This document shows positions 23,492 through 33,245 of a stretch of 64,000 nucleotides of DNA, one piece after another. Position numbers and translations under genes: made by a program. A model generated the notes under the pieces. It saw nothing but the letters and a program-made list of their open reading frames with translations, ran no database searches and was not told where the DNA came from. The stretch comes from Bacillaceae bacterium SAS-127 (GTDB taxonomy: Bacteria > Bacillota > Bacilli > Bacillales > Domibacillaceae): the NCBI GenBank assembly GCA_002261155.1, contig NKXN01000004.1, forward strand, positions 169,181-233,180, in the 5' to 3' direction. The number at the start of each line of letters is the position of its first letter. Position 1 is the stretch's first letter.

Positions 23492-24168
23492 GGCACGAAT
23501 TTGTATCCAAAGCCTCTAACTGTTTGAATATGACGTGGCTTTTTCGGGATGTCTTCAATTTTTTTTCGTAAATTGCTAATGTGTACAAATACTGTGCTAG
23601 CATCGCTTTCAGAATCAATCCCCCAAATGGAGTTAAACAAATGTTCTGAACTAAAGACTTTATTCGGATGTTGTGCCAAGAAAAATAGTAAGTGTCTTTC
23701 TTTCACATACAGTTCGAGGGGCTCCCCGTTCTTTCTTACTTCCATACTTTCTAAGTCGAGCGTGAGCGTACCAAATACCAATTTATTATTTTCTGTTTCA
23801 TCTGTGCGTCTTCGTAAGTGAACTTTGATCCGCGCGAGTAATTCTTGAGGATCAAAAGGTTTTGTAATATAATCATCGGCTCCGCTGTCAAACCCTTGCA
23901 ATTTAATCGATGTTTCACTGAATCCAGAAATGAATATTAACACACCATCATATTGTTTACGATATCGCTTGGCTAAAGCAAGCCCACTCTCTCCTGGAAG
24001 TTGGATATCAAGCAAAATTAAATCAGGTTGAAAAACCTGTATCTCCGTCCACCCTTTTTCGGCATTTTCTGCCCAACGAGCCTCGTATCCAGCGGCTTCT
24101 AAATACATAAGACCTACTTCAGCAAGCGTTGCTTCATCTTCTATTAGTAGAATTCGCTTACGCCCCAT
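23488..24168 (-). CDS. OmpR/PhoB-family response regulator
   Basis: 226 residues: receiver with acidic E10/D11, phosphoacceptor D54 (LLDIQLPGESG) and conserved Lys in YITKPFDP, then a winged-helix DNA-binding domain (about 130-226; VKERHLLFFLAQHPNKVFSS, VHISNLRKKIE, VRGFGYKFVP). It is the first gene of the pair with the DISM sensor kinase, with a 4-base overlap. ATG 24168 follows GAGAGGAAG. Target genes are not evident; nothing nearby carries an obvious repeated site. Confidence 0.87.
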   Translation of the reverse strand: MGRKRILLIEDEATLAEVGLMYLEAAGYEARWAENAEKGWTEIQVFQPDLILLDIQLPGESGLALAKRYRKQYDGVLIFISGFSETSIKLQGFDSGADDYITKPFDPQELLARIKVHLRRRTDETENNKLVFGTLTLDLESMEVRKNGEPLELYVKERHLLFFLAQHPNKVFSSEHLFNSIWGIDSESDASTVFVHISNLRKKIEDIPKKPRHIQTVRGFGYKFVP

Positions 24169-24251
24169 CTCGGTTACTTCCTCTCTAATTAAAGTTTTAC
24201 TATAATATTACCAATTTTTCATGAATTATCGAATGATACATTTGAACTAAA

Positions 24252-24291
24252 AAGAAGAAGGCTAACCTAAAAATAGAGGTCAGCCTTCTTC
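24252..24291 (-). terminator. Terminator of the 52-residue gene
   Basis: On the minus strand AGAAGGCT-G-ACCT pairs with AGGT-T-AGCCTTCT, followed by TCTTTTT. It lies about 35 bases after the stop of the small gene at 24325, which supports that gene being real. Confidence 0.75.
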
Positions 24292-24324
24292 TAATTTTGT
24301 TTCTTTGCTGAAGGAAAGGCGCGT

Positions 24325-24483
24325 TTAATGAGATAGTTTGTCTAAAATGCTCGTATGGTTGCGATGCACTCGGTGTGACTCTTGATAAGATTTGCGCAAT
24401 TCCTTTGTTTGTAAGCGCTCTTTTAATTTCGGTAACAAAATCGCTGCTAATACACCATAAGTAATTAATTTTTTTGCATTCAT
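24325..24483 (-). CDS. Small protein of unknown function, 52 residues
   Basis: The frame begins MNAKKLITYGVLAAILLPKL and ends RNHTSILDKLSH. It has a short hydrophobic segment (residues 6-18) followed by a basic, highly polar tail, suggesting a small membrane-associated protein. GGGGA lies about 9 bases before the ATG, and a strong terminator follows. A longer frame on the same strand in another phase (24200-24517) has no such support. No family is recognised. Confidence 0.6.
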   Translation of the reverse strand: MNAKKLITYGVLAAILLPKLKERLQTKELRKSYQESHRVHRNHTSILDKLSH

Positions 24484-24781
24484 CTTTCTTCATCCCCGTT
24501 CTAAGTAGTAGGTACATTTTGATATACCCAATAATGATTAAGAAAAACCAAGATGCTAGTTACAACAGAATCAAAAAGATATCCTCTATCATTATAGCAT
24601 ATTAAATGACCTAATGAAATTGAAATACTGGGATTGAATGTAAAAATAGGTGTTTACCCTTTTTTTAGAAGTGAAAAACAATATTTCGGAATATTTACAC
24701 AACATTTACAATTTATCCATAGTTAAAATATAAAATATTTTTAAAATAAAGGAGGAGATAGCTAATTACTAGGAGGAAGTC

Positions 24782-27700
24782 ATGAGGAAAAAGTCAATTT
24801 ACAGTTTAGCACTTGCCACTTGTGTATCTGTTTCAACGTTCGTACCAGAAATATCTGCAGAGGAAACAGAGAAGCCTACTCAACTACCGATTGAACAATC
24901 ATCAATCGCAGAATCGCAAAAAAATCCGATCTTACTTATTACTGAGTTAGTTCCGGACACAACGAATGTGAATAAAAAAGATGGCTATGAATTCATTGAA
25001 ATTTATAACAATAGTGATCAACCCGTTTCGTTGAAAGATTATCAATTAGTATATCGTTATCCGAGTGGGGACAACAAACCGGATTTGAAATGGGAATTTA
25101 AAGAGGACAAAACGATTCCTGCCCAAGGTACGATCGTTGTTTGGGTGAAAAATGGAGCTAACACAGATTTGACATTAACGGATTTCAATAAGCAATTTGA
25201 TACTCAGTTAACAGAAGAACAAGTAGCGGTTGTAGAGTCTGATGGGATGGCTAATGCAACTGAACGTACATTAGTCGTAGCGGATACATATAATAATGAG
25301 CTGTCAGCAGCGAGTTATTCTAAAGGTCATGTACAAGAAGACAAAGGAATTCAATATCAACTATCTGCTGACCAAAGAAATATGGAAGTGATGAGTTTTG
25401 ATCAGCGAGCGACACCGGGAGCTGTTTCACCACAACAAGTGCCGGATGAGCCAGTTCATATTGTGAATGATACCGTCGCTCCACTGATTGATCATACAGC
25501 TGTGGCGTCGATACAAGCAGGTGAAGACTTAAAGTTAGAGGCGAAAGTTACAGATGAAACTACCGTGAAAAATGTGAAAGTAACCTACCGGATGAGTCAA
25601 GGTGCAGATTGGAAAGAGTTGGTCATGAAAGAAATGGACCAATCTCCTCATACTTATACGACAGTTATTCCTACTGAGGAAATGATAGGGGATGAGATCT
25701 TTTATCAGATTCATGCTTTCGATGGAAAGAATATTTCTGTAACAGAAGAATTTAAAGTACAAGTAGAGGGGCTTTCTTATGATCCACAGAAAGTACCTGA
25801 ACTTCTTGTCACAGAAGTCGTGCCGGATTCTACTAATGTGGATGGAGCAGATGGTTATGAATTTATTGAAATCTATAACAATACGACAGAAACGATCAAT
25901 CTTAAAGATTATAAAATTCGCTATCGTTACCCGATGGAAGGCCCGGAAGCAGATTTAATTTGGGGGCCAGAAAAGGAGGATCTTTTGCTGCCTTCAGGTG
26001 AAACGATGACCTTTTGGATTATCAATGGGCAGAATGAAGCTAAAACGGTAGAGGACTTTAATAAGCACTATGGCGTAAATTTAATAGAAAACGAAAATAT
26101 CGCAAAAATATATTCAGCAGGACTGGCGAATGGAAGTGCTCGAGGACTGGCGATTGCGACTAACACAGGGAAAGATATTTCAGCAGGATATTACAATGAT
26201 GAAGGAACGAAGGACGATACAGTCGCTAACAAAGGTATTCTATATACTTTCCCGAAAACGCCAGGGGATACAGTGATGAAGAAATACAGCAGCGGAACAG
26301 AAGCAGCGACTCCAGGAACGGTAGAAGACATTCAAAAGCCAGTGCAAAAGGTGAAGTTACCAGTTGATAATGAAAAGCCAAACGTACTAGATATGGCAGA
26401 GCAGGCTCCAGTATCAGAGATGAATGATATTCAATTAACGTTTGATTTGAAAGATAATCATGAGATTAAAACGGCGCGCTTATTTTACAAGGATAATCTA
26501 GAATCGGAGTACCATTCAGTCGATTTAACAGAAAACTACGATGATAAACTTTATCATCATACTATTTATTCTCCTAATTTAATTGGTAAGGAAGCAATTG
26601 AATATTATTTAGTTGTTTCTGATGGTGTCAATGAAGTGAAAACAGCCCCAAGGAAAATGAATATTATTCAAGATGAACAACAAACAGGTCTTGGGTTAAA
26701 TGTACAAGAGGACGCACTATTAAGTAAAACGGCGTCGATTAAAGCTTTTCATTCAAAGAGTTATGAGGATACGAAGCTTTTGATTGATGGAAAAGATGTT
26801 ACATCGGAAACATCCCCTGCTTTATCGGAAGCGGCTTACTTTGCCTTCGATATCAAGAAAGCCAATCTTTATTTTAAAAATGGTGTGACGATTGGTGATG
26901 AAGCCATTCATATTTTTGATGATACGATCAATACGTATATAACGAAAACAGTTCCGATTGACCCGAAACATTTTGAAAAAGGGAAGGACACTGTGATTTC
27001 TATTCGCTCTGGAACGAAAGTCTCTCCGTTTGATCAAGAATCAGAAGAGAATCGCGATGATTTTTATGTGAAGAATGTTCGACTTGTATTAAGAGATGGG
27101 ACAGTAATTTATGATCCTGTACATAATGATCTAGATCAAGAGATTTCAGTGGGAGATGGTGGGTCTTCCAAGCCAGTTGTAGATTTCTCATTTAAAGTAC
27201 CAGATGATAAATTTACAGCGAAAGCTTATCGGTGGGATACAACAAAAGTAGAAGAAGGTCGCCATAGCATTGAAGCAATAAACGGTAAAGAACAAATGAA
27301 AGCGAATGTTATTGTGGATAATAGTGCCCCTGTATTGACACCTACTATCCAAGAGGGAGAAGAAAAGAAAGGGCCTTTTACTATTAATGTTGAAGCGAAG
27401 GATGAGTTATCAGGTGTAGATAAAGTAACAGCTGAGCTTGATGGCAAGGAGATTACTCTCCCATTAGAAACGTCTTCTGCCAAATTAGACCCGGGTGCTC
27501 ACACGTTAAAAATAACTGCGGTCGATCAAGTAGGTAATGAAACGACTAAAACAGTTACATTTAATGTTGTAGAAGAAAAGCCATATAAACCAGAAGCCAT
27601 TCACCCGAAAGATGGTGCGACGAATGTTTCTACTTCTACAAAATTAAAAGTGAAAGTATCTTATCCAACAAAAGACGATCTCGATGTGGCTTTTATGAAG

Positions 27701-30364
27701 GGATATCAATACAAAGCCAATGAAGCGGATCACATATCTGTTTATGAAAATAATGTTGATCGCGAACCACCGAAAGAAATGATCCCTACTGGCGAAAAGA
27801 CGGTGACAGAGGTCGATAAGTTAGCAGTAGCTGATCAACAGTATGTGACGACTAAATCAATGGATCAATTCCCGTACCAACGATTTGAAGTGAAAGTGGA
27901 TGAAGAAGTCGGCGACAATGATAAAATTGAACTGAACTGGGAAGGAAAATCATTAATTGGTCGTAAAGTGTCTATGTATATATGGAACTATAAAGTACAA
28001 AAATGGGAACTAATCGAGTGGAAAGTTGCTGAAGACGATAAGAATTTTAAATTACGTGGTAGTGTGAAAGGTTCCGATTATGTGAAGGATAAGAAAGTAC
28101 AAGTGATGGTTCAAGACGAAATTGCGTCGACGACTCAATTTGACTATTCCTTTATTTGGATGTCTGATACGCAATACTACTCTGAAAGTTATCCACATAT
28201 TTTTAAAAGAATGACGGAATGGACAGTTGAACAAAAAGAAGCGATGAATATTAAATATGCATTCCATACGGGAGACCTGGTGGACGAGGCGGATCAGGAG
28301 TATCAATGGAAACATGCGGATGAATATATGGGATATTTAGATAAAGGAAATATTCCATACGGTGTTTTAGCTGGTAATCATGATGTCGGTCATAAAACAG
28401 GTGATTATAATGAGTATGGAAAATACTTTGGAGAATCTCGTTTTAAGGGTAAAGATTATTACGGAGAATCCTATAAAAATAACCGAGGTCATTATGATTT
28501 AATTAGCTCTAACGGCAATGATTTCATCATGTTATATATGGGGTGGGGAGTCAATGATGAGGATATCGCTTGGATGAATGAGGTGCTTGCTAAATATCCA
28601 GACCGAAAAGCGATCTTAAACTTCCATGAATACCTGCTTGTTTCAGGAAATCGCAGCCCAATAGGGGATAAGGTATATAATAAAGTTGTTCTTCCGAATA
28701 AAAATATTATCGCCGTTTTATCCGGGCATTATCATGATAGTGAGACGTTAGTGGATGAAATTGACGATGACAAAGATGGTACCCCTGACAGAAAAGTATA
28801 TCAAATGCTAGCAGACTATCAAGGTGGACCTGAAGGTGGTCAAGGCTTCCTGCGTATTATGCAAGTGAACCCGGTTGAAAATAAAATTTATATGAAAACT
28901 TATTCACCTTATCTTGATAAGTTTAATTATTATGATACGACTGAATATCCAGGAAAAGATGAATTTGTGATTGAAACGGATTTGACTCCGAAAGAAAAAG
29001 TAGTAGCTACGGACTTCTTTGAGGCAAATGTATTCACAGATAAGAAAATTGGTGAACAAACAGGAATCAAAGATCAACAAACACCAGAAGTTTCTTGGAA
29101 TAACCTTGAAGCGAATAAAGAGCATGGTTGGTATGTGACCGTTAAAGATCAGTATGAAGGGGAAGTACGTTCAGACGTATGGACATTTACAACAAAGGCT
29201 AATGAAACAGGTGGCGGAGACTCTAGTAACGGTGGTGGTACAACAGAACCACCTACAAAACCAGATATTCCTAATGGTCAAGAAAAGGTAGTTGAAATTA
29301 AGGAGGATCAAATTCAGGTAGGTCCAAATGAATGGCTCCTTGATATGAAAGAAGAGAAGGCTGAACGACTAAGTGTAGCGATGTCAAAAGAGTTAGTGAC
29401 GAAAGTAGCAGTAAGCAAGCAACCGCTGAGAATTACTCTGGATGGCGGGCATGAAGTCATATTATCACCAGAAAACCTTGCTCATTTGCAAAAGCAAGAA
29501 GGTGAAAAGATCCAAGTGAAAGTATCCAAAAAAGCTCAAACAATAAAAGCGGCAGCTATTCCTCAATTCAAATCTGATGTGGTGGAAGTATCTATTTTAG
29601 TTGGAGAAAAAACAGTTATTGCTGATTTACCTGAACCTATTTTATTAAGTATGAAGTTGAGTGGCCCTGTCGAAAAAGATCAGACAACCGGTGCCTCTTA
29701 TAATCAAAAAATGCAGAAATGGGAGTATGCCGGCGGGTATTTACAAGGTGAACATTGGGTTATTCCAGTAAGGCAGGCTTCTATGCTGACGGTACTCTCA
29801 AGTAATAAAGCATTTACAGATACAAGCAATCATTGGGCGAAAAAAGAAATTCATTCTCTTGCTTCGAAAATGATTACAAGCGGGAAAACAGAAGCCCTTT
29901 TCGCGCCCGAACAAAAGTTAACAAGAGCTGAATTTGCTGTCTTACTAGTTCGTGCCATGCAAGTCCCGCTGAAAGAATATGAGGGAATCTTTAAAGATGT
30001 TCCAAAAAATAAGGATTGGGCGGCTACTCCAATTGAAGCAGCCAATCGAGTAGGCATCGTGTTAGGAAAGGAAGATGGGACATTTGATCCGGATGCTAAC
30101 ATTACTCGTGAACAAACGGCTGTAATGATTATCCGTGCCATTGAGTATCAGCAATCCGAATTGCTAGATTCATTGACATTAAGCCCATCATTTAAAGATG
30201 ACAAGCGTATCGGTGAGTATGCTAAGTTACCTGTTAAACAAGCAGTAGAGCTTGGTATTATCAATGGTTATAAGAATGGTAAGTTTGAACCGAAGAAGGA
30301 TACAACTAGAGCAGAAACAGCCGTTATGCTTTATAGAATGCTAAACAAATTAAATGAGAATTAA
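24782..30364 (+). CDS. Giant surface protein: lamin-tail domains, metallophosphoesterase, SLH anchor
   Basis: 1860 residues. A signal peptide (about 1-26, cleavage near EISA) is followed by two lamin-tail (LTD) domains at about 49-215 and 338-510, which share DGYEFIEIYNN and a LKDY-IRYRYP pattern. Beta-sandwich/Ig-like regions continue to about 1115. A calcineurin-like phosphoesterase domain (about 1122-1400) has metal ligands visible as Asp1129 (SDTQYY), Asp1165 (HTGDLVD), Asn1199-His1200 (GNHD), His in NFHEYL and His in SGHYHD. A linker rich in G, S and T comes next, then three SLH domains at about 1675, 1736 and 1801. It is probably a cell-wall-bound nucleotidase or phosphodiesterase for phosphate or nucleotide scavenging; the substrate is not known. 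The start follows AGGAGGAAG. Confidence 0.85.
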   Translation: MRKKSIYSLALATCVSVSTFVPEISAEETEKPTQLPIEQSSIAESQKNPILLITELVPDTTNVNKKDGYEFIEIYNNSDQPVSLKDYQLVYRYPSGDNKPDLKWEFKEDKTIPAQGTIVVWVKNGANTDLTLTDFNKQFDTQLTEEQVAVVESDGMANATERTLVVADTYNNELSAASYSKGHVQEDKGIQYQLSADQRNMEVMSFDQRATPGAVSPQQVPDEPVHIVNDTVAPLIDHTAVASIQAGEDLKLEAKVTDETTVKNVKVTYRMSQGADWKELVMKEMDQSPHTYTTVIPTEEMIGDEIFYQIHAFDGKNISVTEEFKVQVEGLSYDPQKVPELLVTEVVPDSTNVDGADGYEFIEIYNNTTETINLKDYKIRYRYPMEGPEADLIWGPEKEDLLLPSGETMTFWIINGQNEAKTVEDFNKHYGVNLIENENIAKIYSAGLANGSARGLAIATNTGKDISAGYYNDEGTKDDTVANKGILYTFPKTPGDTVMKKYSSGTEAATPGTVEDIQKPVQKVKLPVDNEKPNVLDMAEQAPVSEMNDIQLTFDLKDNHEIKTARLFYKDNLESEYHSVDLTENYDDKLYHHTIYSPNLIGKEAIEYYLVVSDGVNEVKTAPRKMNIIQDEQQTGLGLNVQEDALLSKTASIKAFHSKSYEDTKLLIDGKDVTSETSPALSEAAYFAFDIKKANLYFKNGVTIGDEAIHIFDDTINTYITKTVPIDPKHFEKGKDTVISIRSGTKVSPFDQESEENRDDFYVKNVRLVLRDGTVIYDPVHNDLDQEISVGDGGSSKPVVDFSFKVPDDKFTAKAYRWDTTKVEEGRHSIEAINGKEQMKANVIVDNSAPVLTPTIQEGEEKKGPFTINVEAKDELSGVDKVTAELDGKEITLPLETSSAKLDPGAHTLKITAVDQVGNETTKTVTFNVVEEKPYKPEAIHPKDGATNVSTSTKLKVKVSYPTKDDLDVAFMKGYQYKANEADHISVYENNVDREPPKEMIPTGEKTVTEVDKLAVADQQYVTTKSMDQFPYQRFEVKVDEEVGDNDKIELNWEGKSLIGRKVSMYIWNYKVQKWELIEWKVAEDDKNFKLRGSVKGSDYVKDKKVQVMVQDEIASTTQFDYSFIWMSDTQYYSESYPHIFKRMTEWTVEQKEAMNIKYAFHTGDLVDEADQEYQWKHADEYMGYLDKGNIPYGVLAGNHDVGHKTGDYNEYGKYFGESRFKGKDYYGESYKNNRGHYDLISSNGNDFIMLYMGWGVNDEDIAWMNEVLAKYPDRKAILNFHEYLLVSGNRSPIGDKVYNKVVLPNKNIIAVLSGHYHDSETLVDEIDDDKDGTPDRKVYQMLADYQGGPEGGQGFLRIMQVNPVENKIYMKTYSPYLDKFNYYDTTEYPGKDEFVIETDLTPKEKVVATDFFEANVFTDKKIGEQTGIKDQQTPEVSWNNLEANKEHGWYVTVKDQYEGEVRSDVWTFTTKANETGGGDSSNGGGTTEPPTKPDIPNGQEKVVEIKEDQIQVGPNEWLLDMKEEKAERLSVAMSKELVTKVAVSKQPLRITLDGGHEVILSPENLAHLQKQEGEKIQVKVSKKAQTIKAAAIPQFKSDVVEVSILVGEKTVIADLPEPILLSMKLSGPVEKDQTTGASYNQKMQKWEYAGGYLQGEHWVIPVRQASMLTVLSSNKAFTDTSNHWAKKEIHSLASKMITSGKTEALFAPEQKLTRAEFAVLLVRAMQVPLKEYEGIFKDVPKNKDWAATPIEAANRVGIVLGKEDGTFDPDANITREQTAVMIIRAIEYQQSELLDSLTLSPSFKDDKRIGEYAKLPVKQAVELGIINGYKNGKFEPKKDTTRAETAVMLYRMLNKLNEN

Positions 30365-30371
30365 TACAGAC

Positions 30372-30414
30372 AAGCCAGCAGGAGAGAAAAGAGAGCTCTC
30401 TTGTTGGCTTTTTT
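30372..30414 (+). terminator. Terminator
   Basis: AAGCCAGCAGGAGAG pairs with CTCTCTTGTTGGCTT (one G-T pair) and is followed by a T tract, just after the giant surface-protein gene. Confidence 0.8.
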
Positions 30415-30498
30415 ATTCAATTTTTTCCTTGAGCATCTAGACTCATTGACTAGATACTTTTATAATTTTTATAAAGACTAAGGAGCAGGGGGATATTC

Positions 30499-31992
30499 AT
30501 GGGACAAAAAAGGTTAGCAACATCCATCTTGACAAGTGCAGCAATGGCACTTACTTTATTTAGTTCAGTACCTGTACAAGCTACTGAACAATTAAACTCA
30601 CAAGCTATTCAAGGAAGCTATGAAAAAGGTGAACTCATCATTCAATTTCACCGCTTGCTGACAAAAGCTGAGCGAGAAGTGATTTATCAAAAACATGGAT
30701 TAACTGAGAAGTCGACATTGCAAGATGGGCTCTTTGCCAATGTGACCATTGAGGATCACCATCAATTAAAGGCAGTGGCAGAAGCATTAATGCAAGAGAC
30801 AGAGATTGCTAGCGCAGAACCGAACTATCGTATGACATCTGAGTATAAACCGAATGATTACTATTATAATCGCCAATGGTTTCATTCAAAAATCAATGCT
30901 CCTTCCTCTTGGAATCGGACGCGTGGAAGCTCGCAATTAACGGTCGCGGTGATTGATGGTGGAGTAGATATGGGGCATCCAGAGTTTAAAGGACGATTAA
31001 TCAAGCCGTATAATGCGGTCACAAACAGTACGACGTTTCCACCAGATGATCATGGCACACATGTAGCAGGAATTATTGGCGCTGCTATGGATGGTGCTGG
31101 TACAGCCGGCGTCGCTCCTGGTGTGAAAATTATGCCGATCAATGTATTTGAAGGCGAATACGCTGAAAGCTATGACATATCGAGAGCGATTATTTATGCA
31201 ACTGATCAAGGAGCAGATGTATTGAATTTAAGCTTTGGTACTTATGACTACAGTAGCATTGTGGAATATGCGGTCAATTATGCTTATAAAAAAGGGGCGG
31301 TCGTTGTGGCGGCTGCTGGAAATGAATCGACGAATCAGCCGCTTTATCCAGCTTCCCATTCGAGCGCTATTTCAGTAAGTGCGACAAATTCTAAGGATAA
31401 ACTCGCTTATTTCTCTAACTATGGTCGCTATATTAATGTGTCGGCACCTGGGGAAGGCATTCTTTCTACTGTCATTGATGATTCATATGCCTATATGGAT
31501 GGTACGTCCATGGCTGCACCAGTTGTGTCAGGGGAAGCAGCACTAATTTTATCGAAAAATCCTTTCTTAACTCCAAATCAAGTGGTGAAAATCATTTACT
31601 CCTCTACTCGTGATTTAGGGAAAAAAGGGTGGGATCCATACTATGGAATTGGTCGAATTGATACTTATCAAGCGCTAAAAATGACGCCAGAGCCAATGGG
31701 AGAGATTTCACTTTCATCCAAACAAATTACGGCTGGTAAAAATGTTAGAGCTGGCTTAGCGGTTCGTGGTAGTGTGAGAGGGTCTGTATCTATAGAGGAT
31801 GCTAACGGCAAAAGTGTGAATACTTTGATCCGAAGTCAATTGCCACAAAAAGGCGGGTTCGTTGTTTATTGGAATGGTAAGCGGCAAGATGGTTCATACG
31901 TAACACCAGGTGACTATAAAATCGTTTTCCGAGTGGCAGATAATCGTCAATCGATGGTGAAGAAGGCGGCGATCAAAGTAGTTCAGAATTAA
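30499..31992 (+). CDS. Secreted subtilisin-like serine protease
   Basis: 497 residues: signal peptide (about 1-28, cleavage after VQA) and a propeptide (about 35-110, with ELIIQFHRLLTKAERE typical of fervidolysin/S8 propeptides). The S8 catalytic domain has triad Asp153 (VIDGGVD), His188 (DHGTHVAG) and Ser337 (DGTSMAAP), with oxyanion Asn in AAAGNES. The C-terminal 90 residues resemble a FlgD-type Ig-like domain (WNGKRQDGSYVTPGDYKIVF). It is an extracellular protease, likely with broad specificity. It follows the SLH phosphoesterase gene with its own ribosome site (AAGGAGCAGGGGG) after a terminator, so it is probably transcribed separately. Confidence 0.88.
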   Translation: MGQKRLATSILTSAAMALTLFSSVPVQATEQLNSQAIQGSYEKGELIIQFHRLLTKAEREVIYQKHGLTEKSTLQDGLFANVTIEDHHQLKAVAEALMQETEIASAEPNYRMTSEYKPNDYYYNRQWFHSKINAPSSWNRTRGSSQLTVAVIDGGVDMGHPEFKGRLIKPYNAVTNSTTFPPDDHGTHVAGIIGAAMDGAGTAGVAPGVKIMPINVFEGEYAESYDISRAIIYATDQGADVLNLSFGTYDYSSIVEYAVNYAYKKGAVVVAAAGNESTNQPLYPASHSSAISVSATNSKDKLAYFSNYGRYINVSAPGEGILSTVIDDSYAYMDGTSMAAPVVSGEAALILSKNPFLTPNQVVKIIYSSTRDLGKKGWDPYYGIGRIDTYQALKMTPEPMGEISLSSKQITAGKNVRAGLAVRGSVRGSVSIEDANGKSVNTLIRSQLPQKGGFVVYWNGKRQDGSYVTPGDYKIVFRVADNRQSMVKKAAIKVVQN

Positions 31993-31998
31993 TAGTTT

Positions 31999-32030
31999 GG
32001 GCTGTCTCCTTTGTTTGGAGGCAGCCCTTT
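31999..32030 (+). terminator. Terminator
   Basis: GGGCTG-T-CTCC pairs with GGAG-G-CAGCCC around TTTGTTT, then TTT. It ends the subtilase unit. Confidence 0.75.
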
Positions 32031-32033
32031 CGT

Positions 32034-32132
32034 TTATTTTGCTATTTTGCGCTTGTTGAGTACTTTTTTAACGATCGGATAAACAACAGGGGCAAATTTA
32101 ATCGCAGCTTTCACAATCGACTTTATTTTCAC
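32034..32132 (-). CDS. Very small basic protein, 32 residues
   Basis: GTG start at 32132 with AGGTGA 7 bases upstream. The product begins MKIKSIVKAAIKFAPVVYPI and ends VKKVLNKRKIAK. It is strongly basic with an amphipathic or hydrophobic centre (AIKFAPVVYPIV). Similar tiny basic proteins occur near yitL/cvfB in other bacilli as hypothetical proteins; that comparison is from memory. It may be membrane-associated. It is divergent from cvfB. Confidence 0.5.
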   Translation of the reverse strand: MKIKSIVKAAIKFAPVVYPIVKKVLNKRKIAK

Positions 32133-32278
32133 TTTTTCGTCACCTCACTACTATTTTCCCTGAATAGAACGACTCTAAACAATAAAATTCGAGCATAGTA
32201 TTCTTAATTCCTGTTATAATGAAGGCAGATTCGGGTAAATTTATTATTAATTAAAGATAAAGGAAGGATTTATTATAT

Positions 32279-33139
32279 ATGACGAACTTACAAGCTGGAA
32301 CGATTCGCACGCTTGAGGTGAAAAACGAAGCGCCATTTGGTTGGTTTTTAGCAGATGGAGAAGAAAGTGTATTATTGCATCACTCGGAAATGACGGATGA
32401 CTTCGATCCGGATGCCTTAATTGAGGTGTTTTTATTTCAAGATCATCAAGGGCGACTTTCCGCTACAATGAAGAAGCCGCTAATCACTCTAGACAACTAC
32501 GCTTGGGTTGAAGTCGTTGGTGTCGAAGAAAAGCTTGGCGTATTCGTCTCAATTGGGATTACAAAAGACATGCTTGTATCAGTAGATGATTTGCCATTTA
32601 TGTTCTCGGTTCGCCCGATGGTTGGCGACCTTCTCTACTGTACACTGAAGCTTGATCGCAACGACCGTTTATTTGCGAAACCAGCAACAGAAGAAGTGAT
32701 GCAGGAGCAGTTCGCGACCGCTTCTAAAAAGGATTTCAACAAAGATATCACTGGTATCGTGTACCGCGCAACAAAAGCTGGTACATTTATCATTACTGCT
32801 GAAGGCTATCGTGGCTTCATTCATGATTCTCAGCGTAAAGTAGAGCCGCGTCTTGGTCAAAAAGTTGATGGTCGGATCGTTGACGTCAAAGAAGACGGTT
32901 CTGTTAACGTGTCTCTTCTAGGACGGCGACAAGAAGTACAAAAGGATGACGCCGAAGACATCTATGAGTATCTTGTGCAACGTGGCGGTTCCATGCCGTA
33001 TAGCGACAAAAGCTTGCCAGAAGAAATTGAAAGCCGCTTCGGCCTAAGTAAAGGGGCTTTCAAGCGAGCCCTTGGTAAGCTAATGAAAGAAAGAAGAGTG
33101 TATCAAGAGGACGGTTGGACTCATATCGTAAAAGAATAA
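32279..33139 (+). CDS. cvfB: CvfB/YitL, S1-domain RNA-binding regulator
   Basis: 286 residues with tandem S1-like OB folds (about 1-60, 65-140, 150-215; the third with ITGIVYRATKAGTFIITAEGYRGFIH and VDGRIVDVKEDGSVNVSLLG). A C-terminal winged helix follows (LPEEIESRFGLSKGAFKRALGKLMKERRV). CvfB of Staphylococcus aureus binds RNA and affects virulence gene expression; the B. subtilis orthologue is YitL. It is cytoplasmic. The ATG is 11 bases behind AAGGAAGGA. It stands alone with its own terminator at 33151. Confidence 0.9.
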   Translation: MTNLQAGTIRTLEVKNEAPFGWFLADGEESVLLHHSEMTDDFDPDALIEVFLFQDHQGRLSATMKKPLITLDNYAWVEVVGVEEKLGVFVSIGITKDMLVSVDDLPFMFSVRPMVGDLLYCTLKLDRNDRLFAKPATEEVMQEQFATASKKDFNKDITGIVYRATKAGTFIITAEGYRGFIHDSQRKVEPRLGQKVDGRIVDVKEDGSVNVSLLGRRQEVQKDDAEDIYEYLVQRGGSMPYSDKSLPEEIESRFGLSKGAFKRALGKLMKERRVYQEDGWTHIVKE

Positions 33140-33150
33140 TAGCAAGCAGG

Positions 33151-33181
33151 CTGTCGGGGGAAATCCCTGGCAGTTTTTTTG
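33151..33181 (+). terminator. Terminator of cvfB
   Basis: CTGTC and GGG pair with CCC and GGCAG, followed by seven T residues. Confidence 0.7.
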
Positions 33182-33215
33182 TGCCTAGCATGGGGCTGTG
33201 TCATCATTTACTAAA

Positions 33216-33245
33216 CAAAAAAGCCGCCCGAGGGCAGCTTTTTAT
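33216..33245 (-). terminator. Terminator of the uracil permease gene
   Basis: AAAAAGC-C-GCC pairs with GGC-A-GCTTTTT, with T tracts on both strands. It overlaps the end of the permease gene. Confidence 0.65.

Noticed and set aside
24200..24517. 105-codon minus-strand frame
   Set aside because: It overlaps the better supported 52-codon gene at 24325 in another phase, runs through that gene's terminator and resembles no family.
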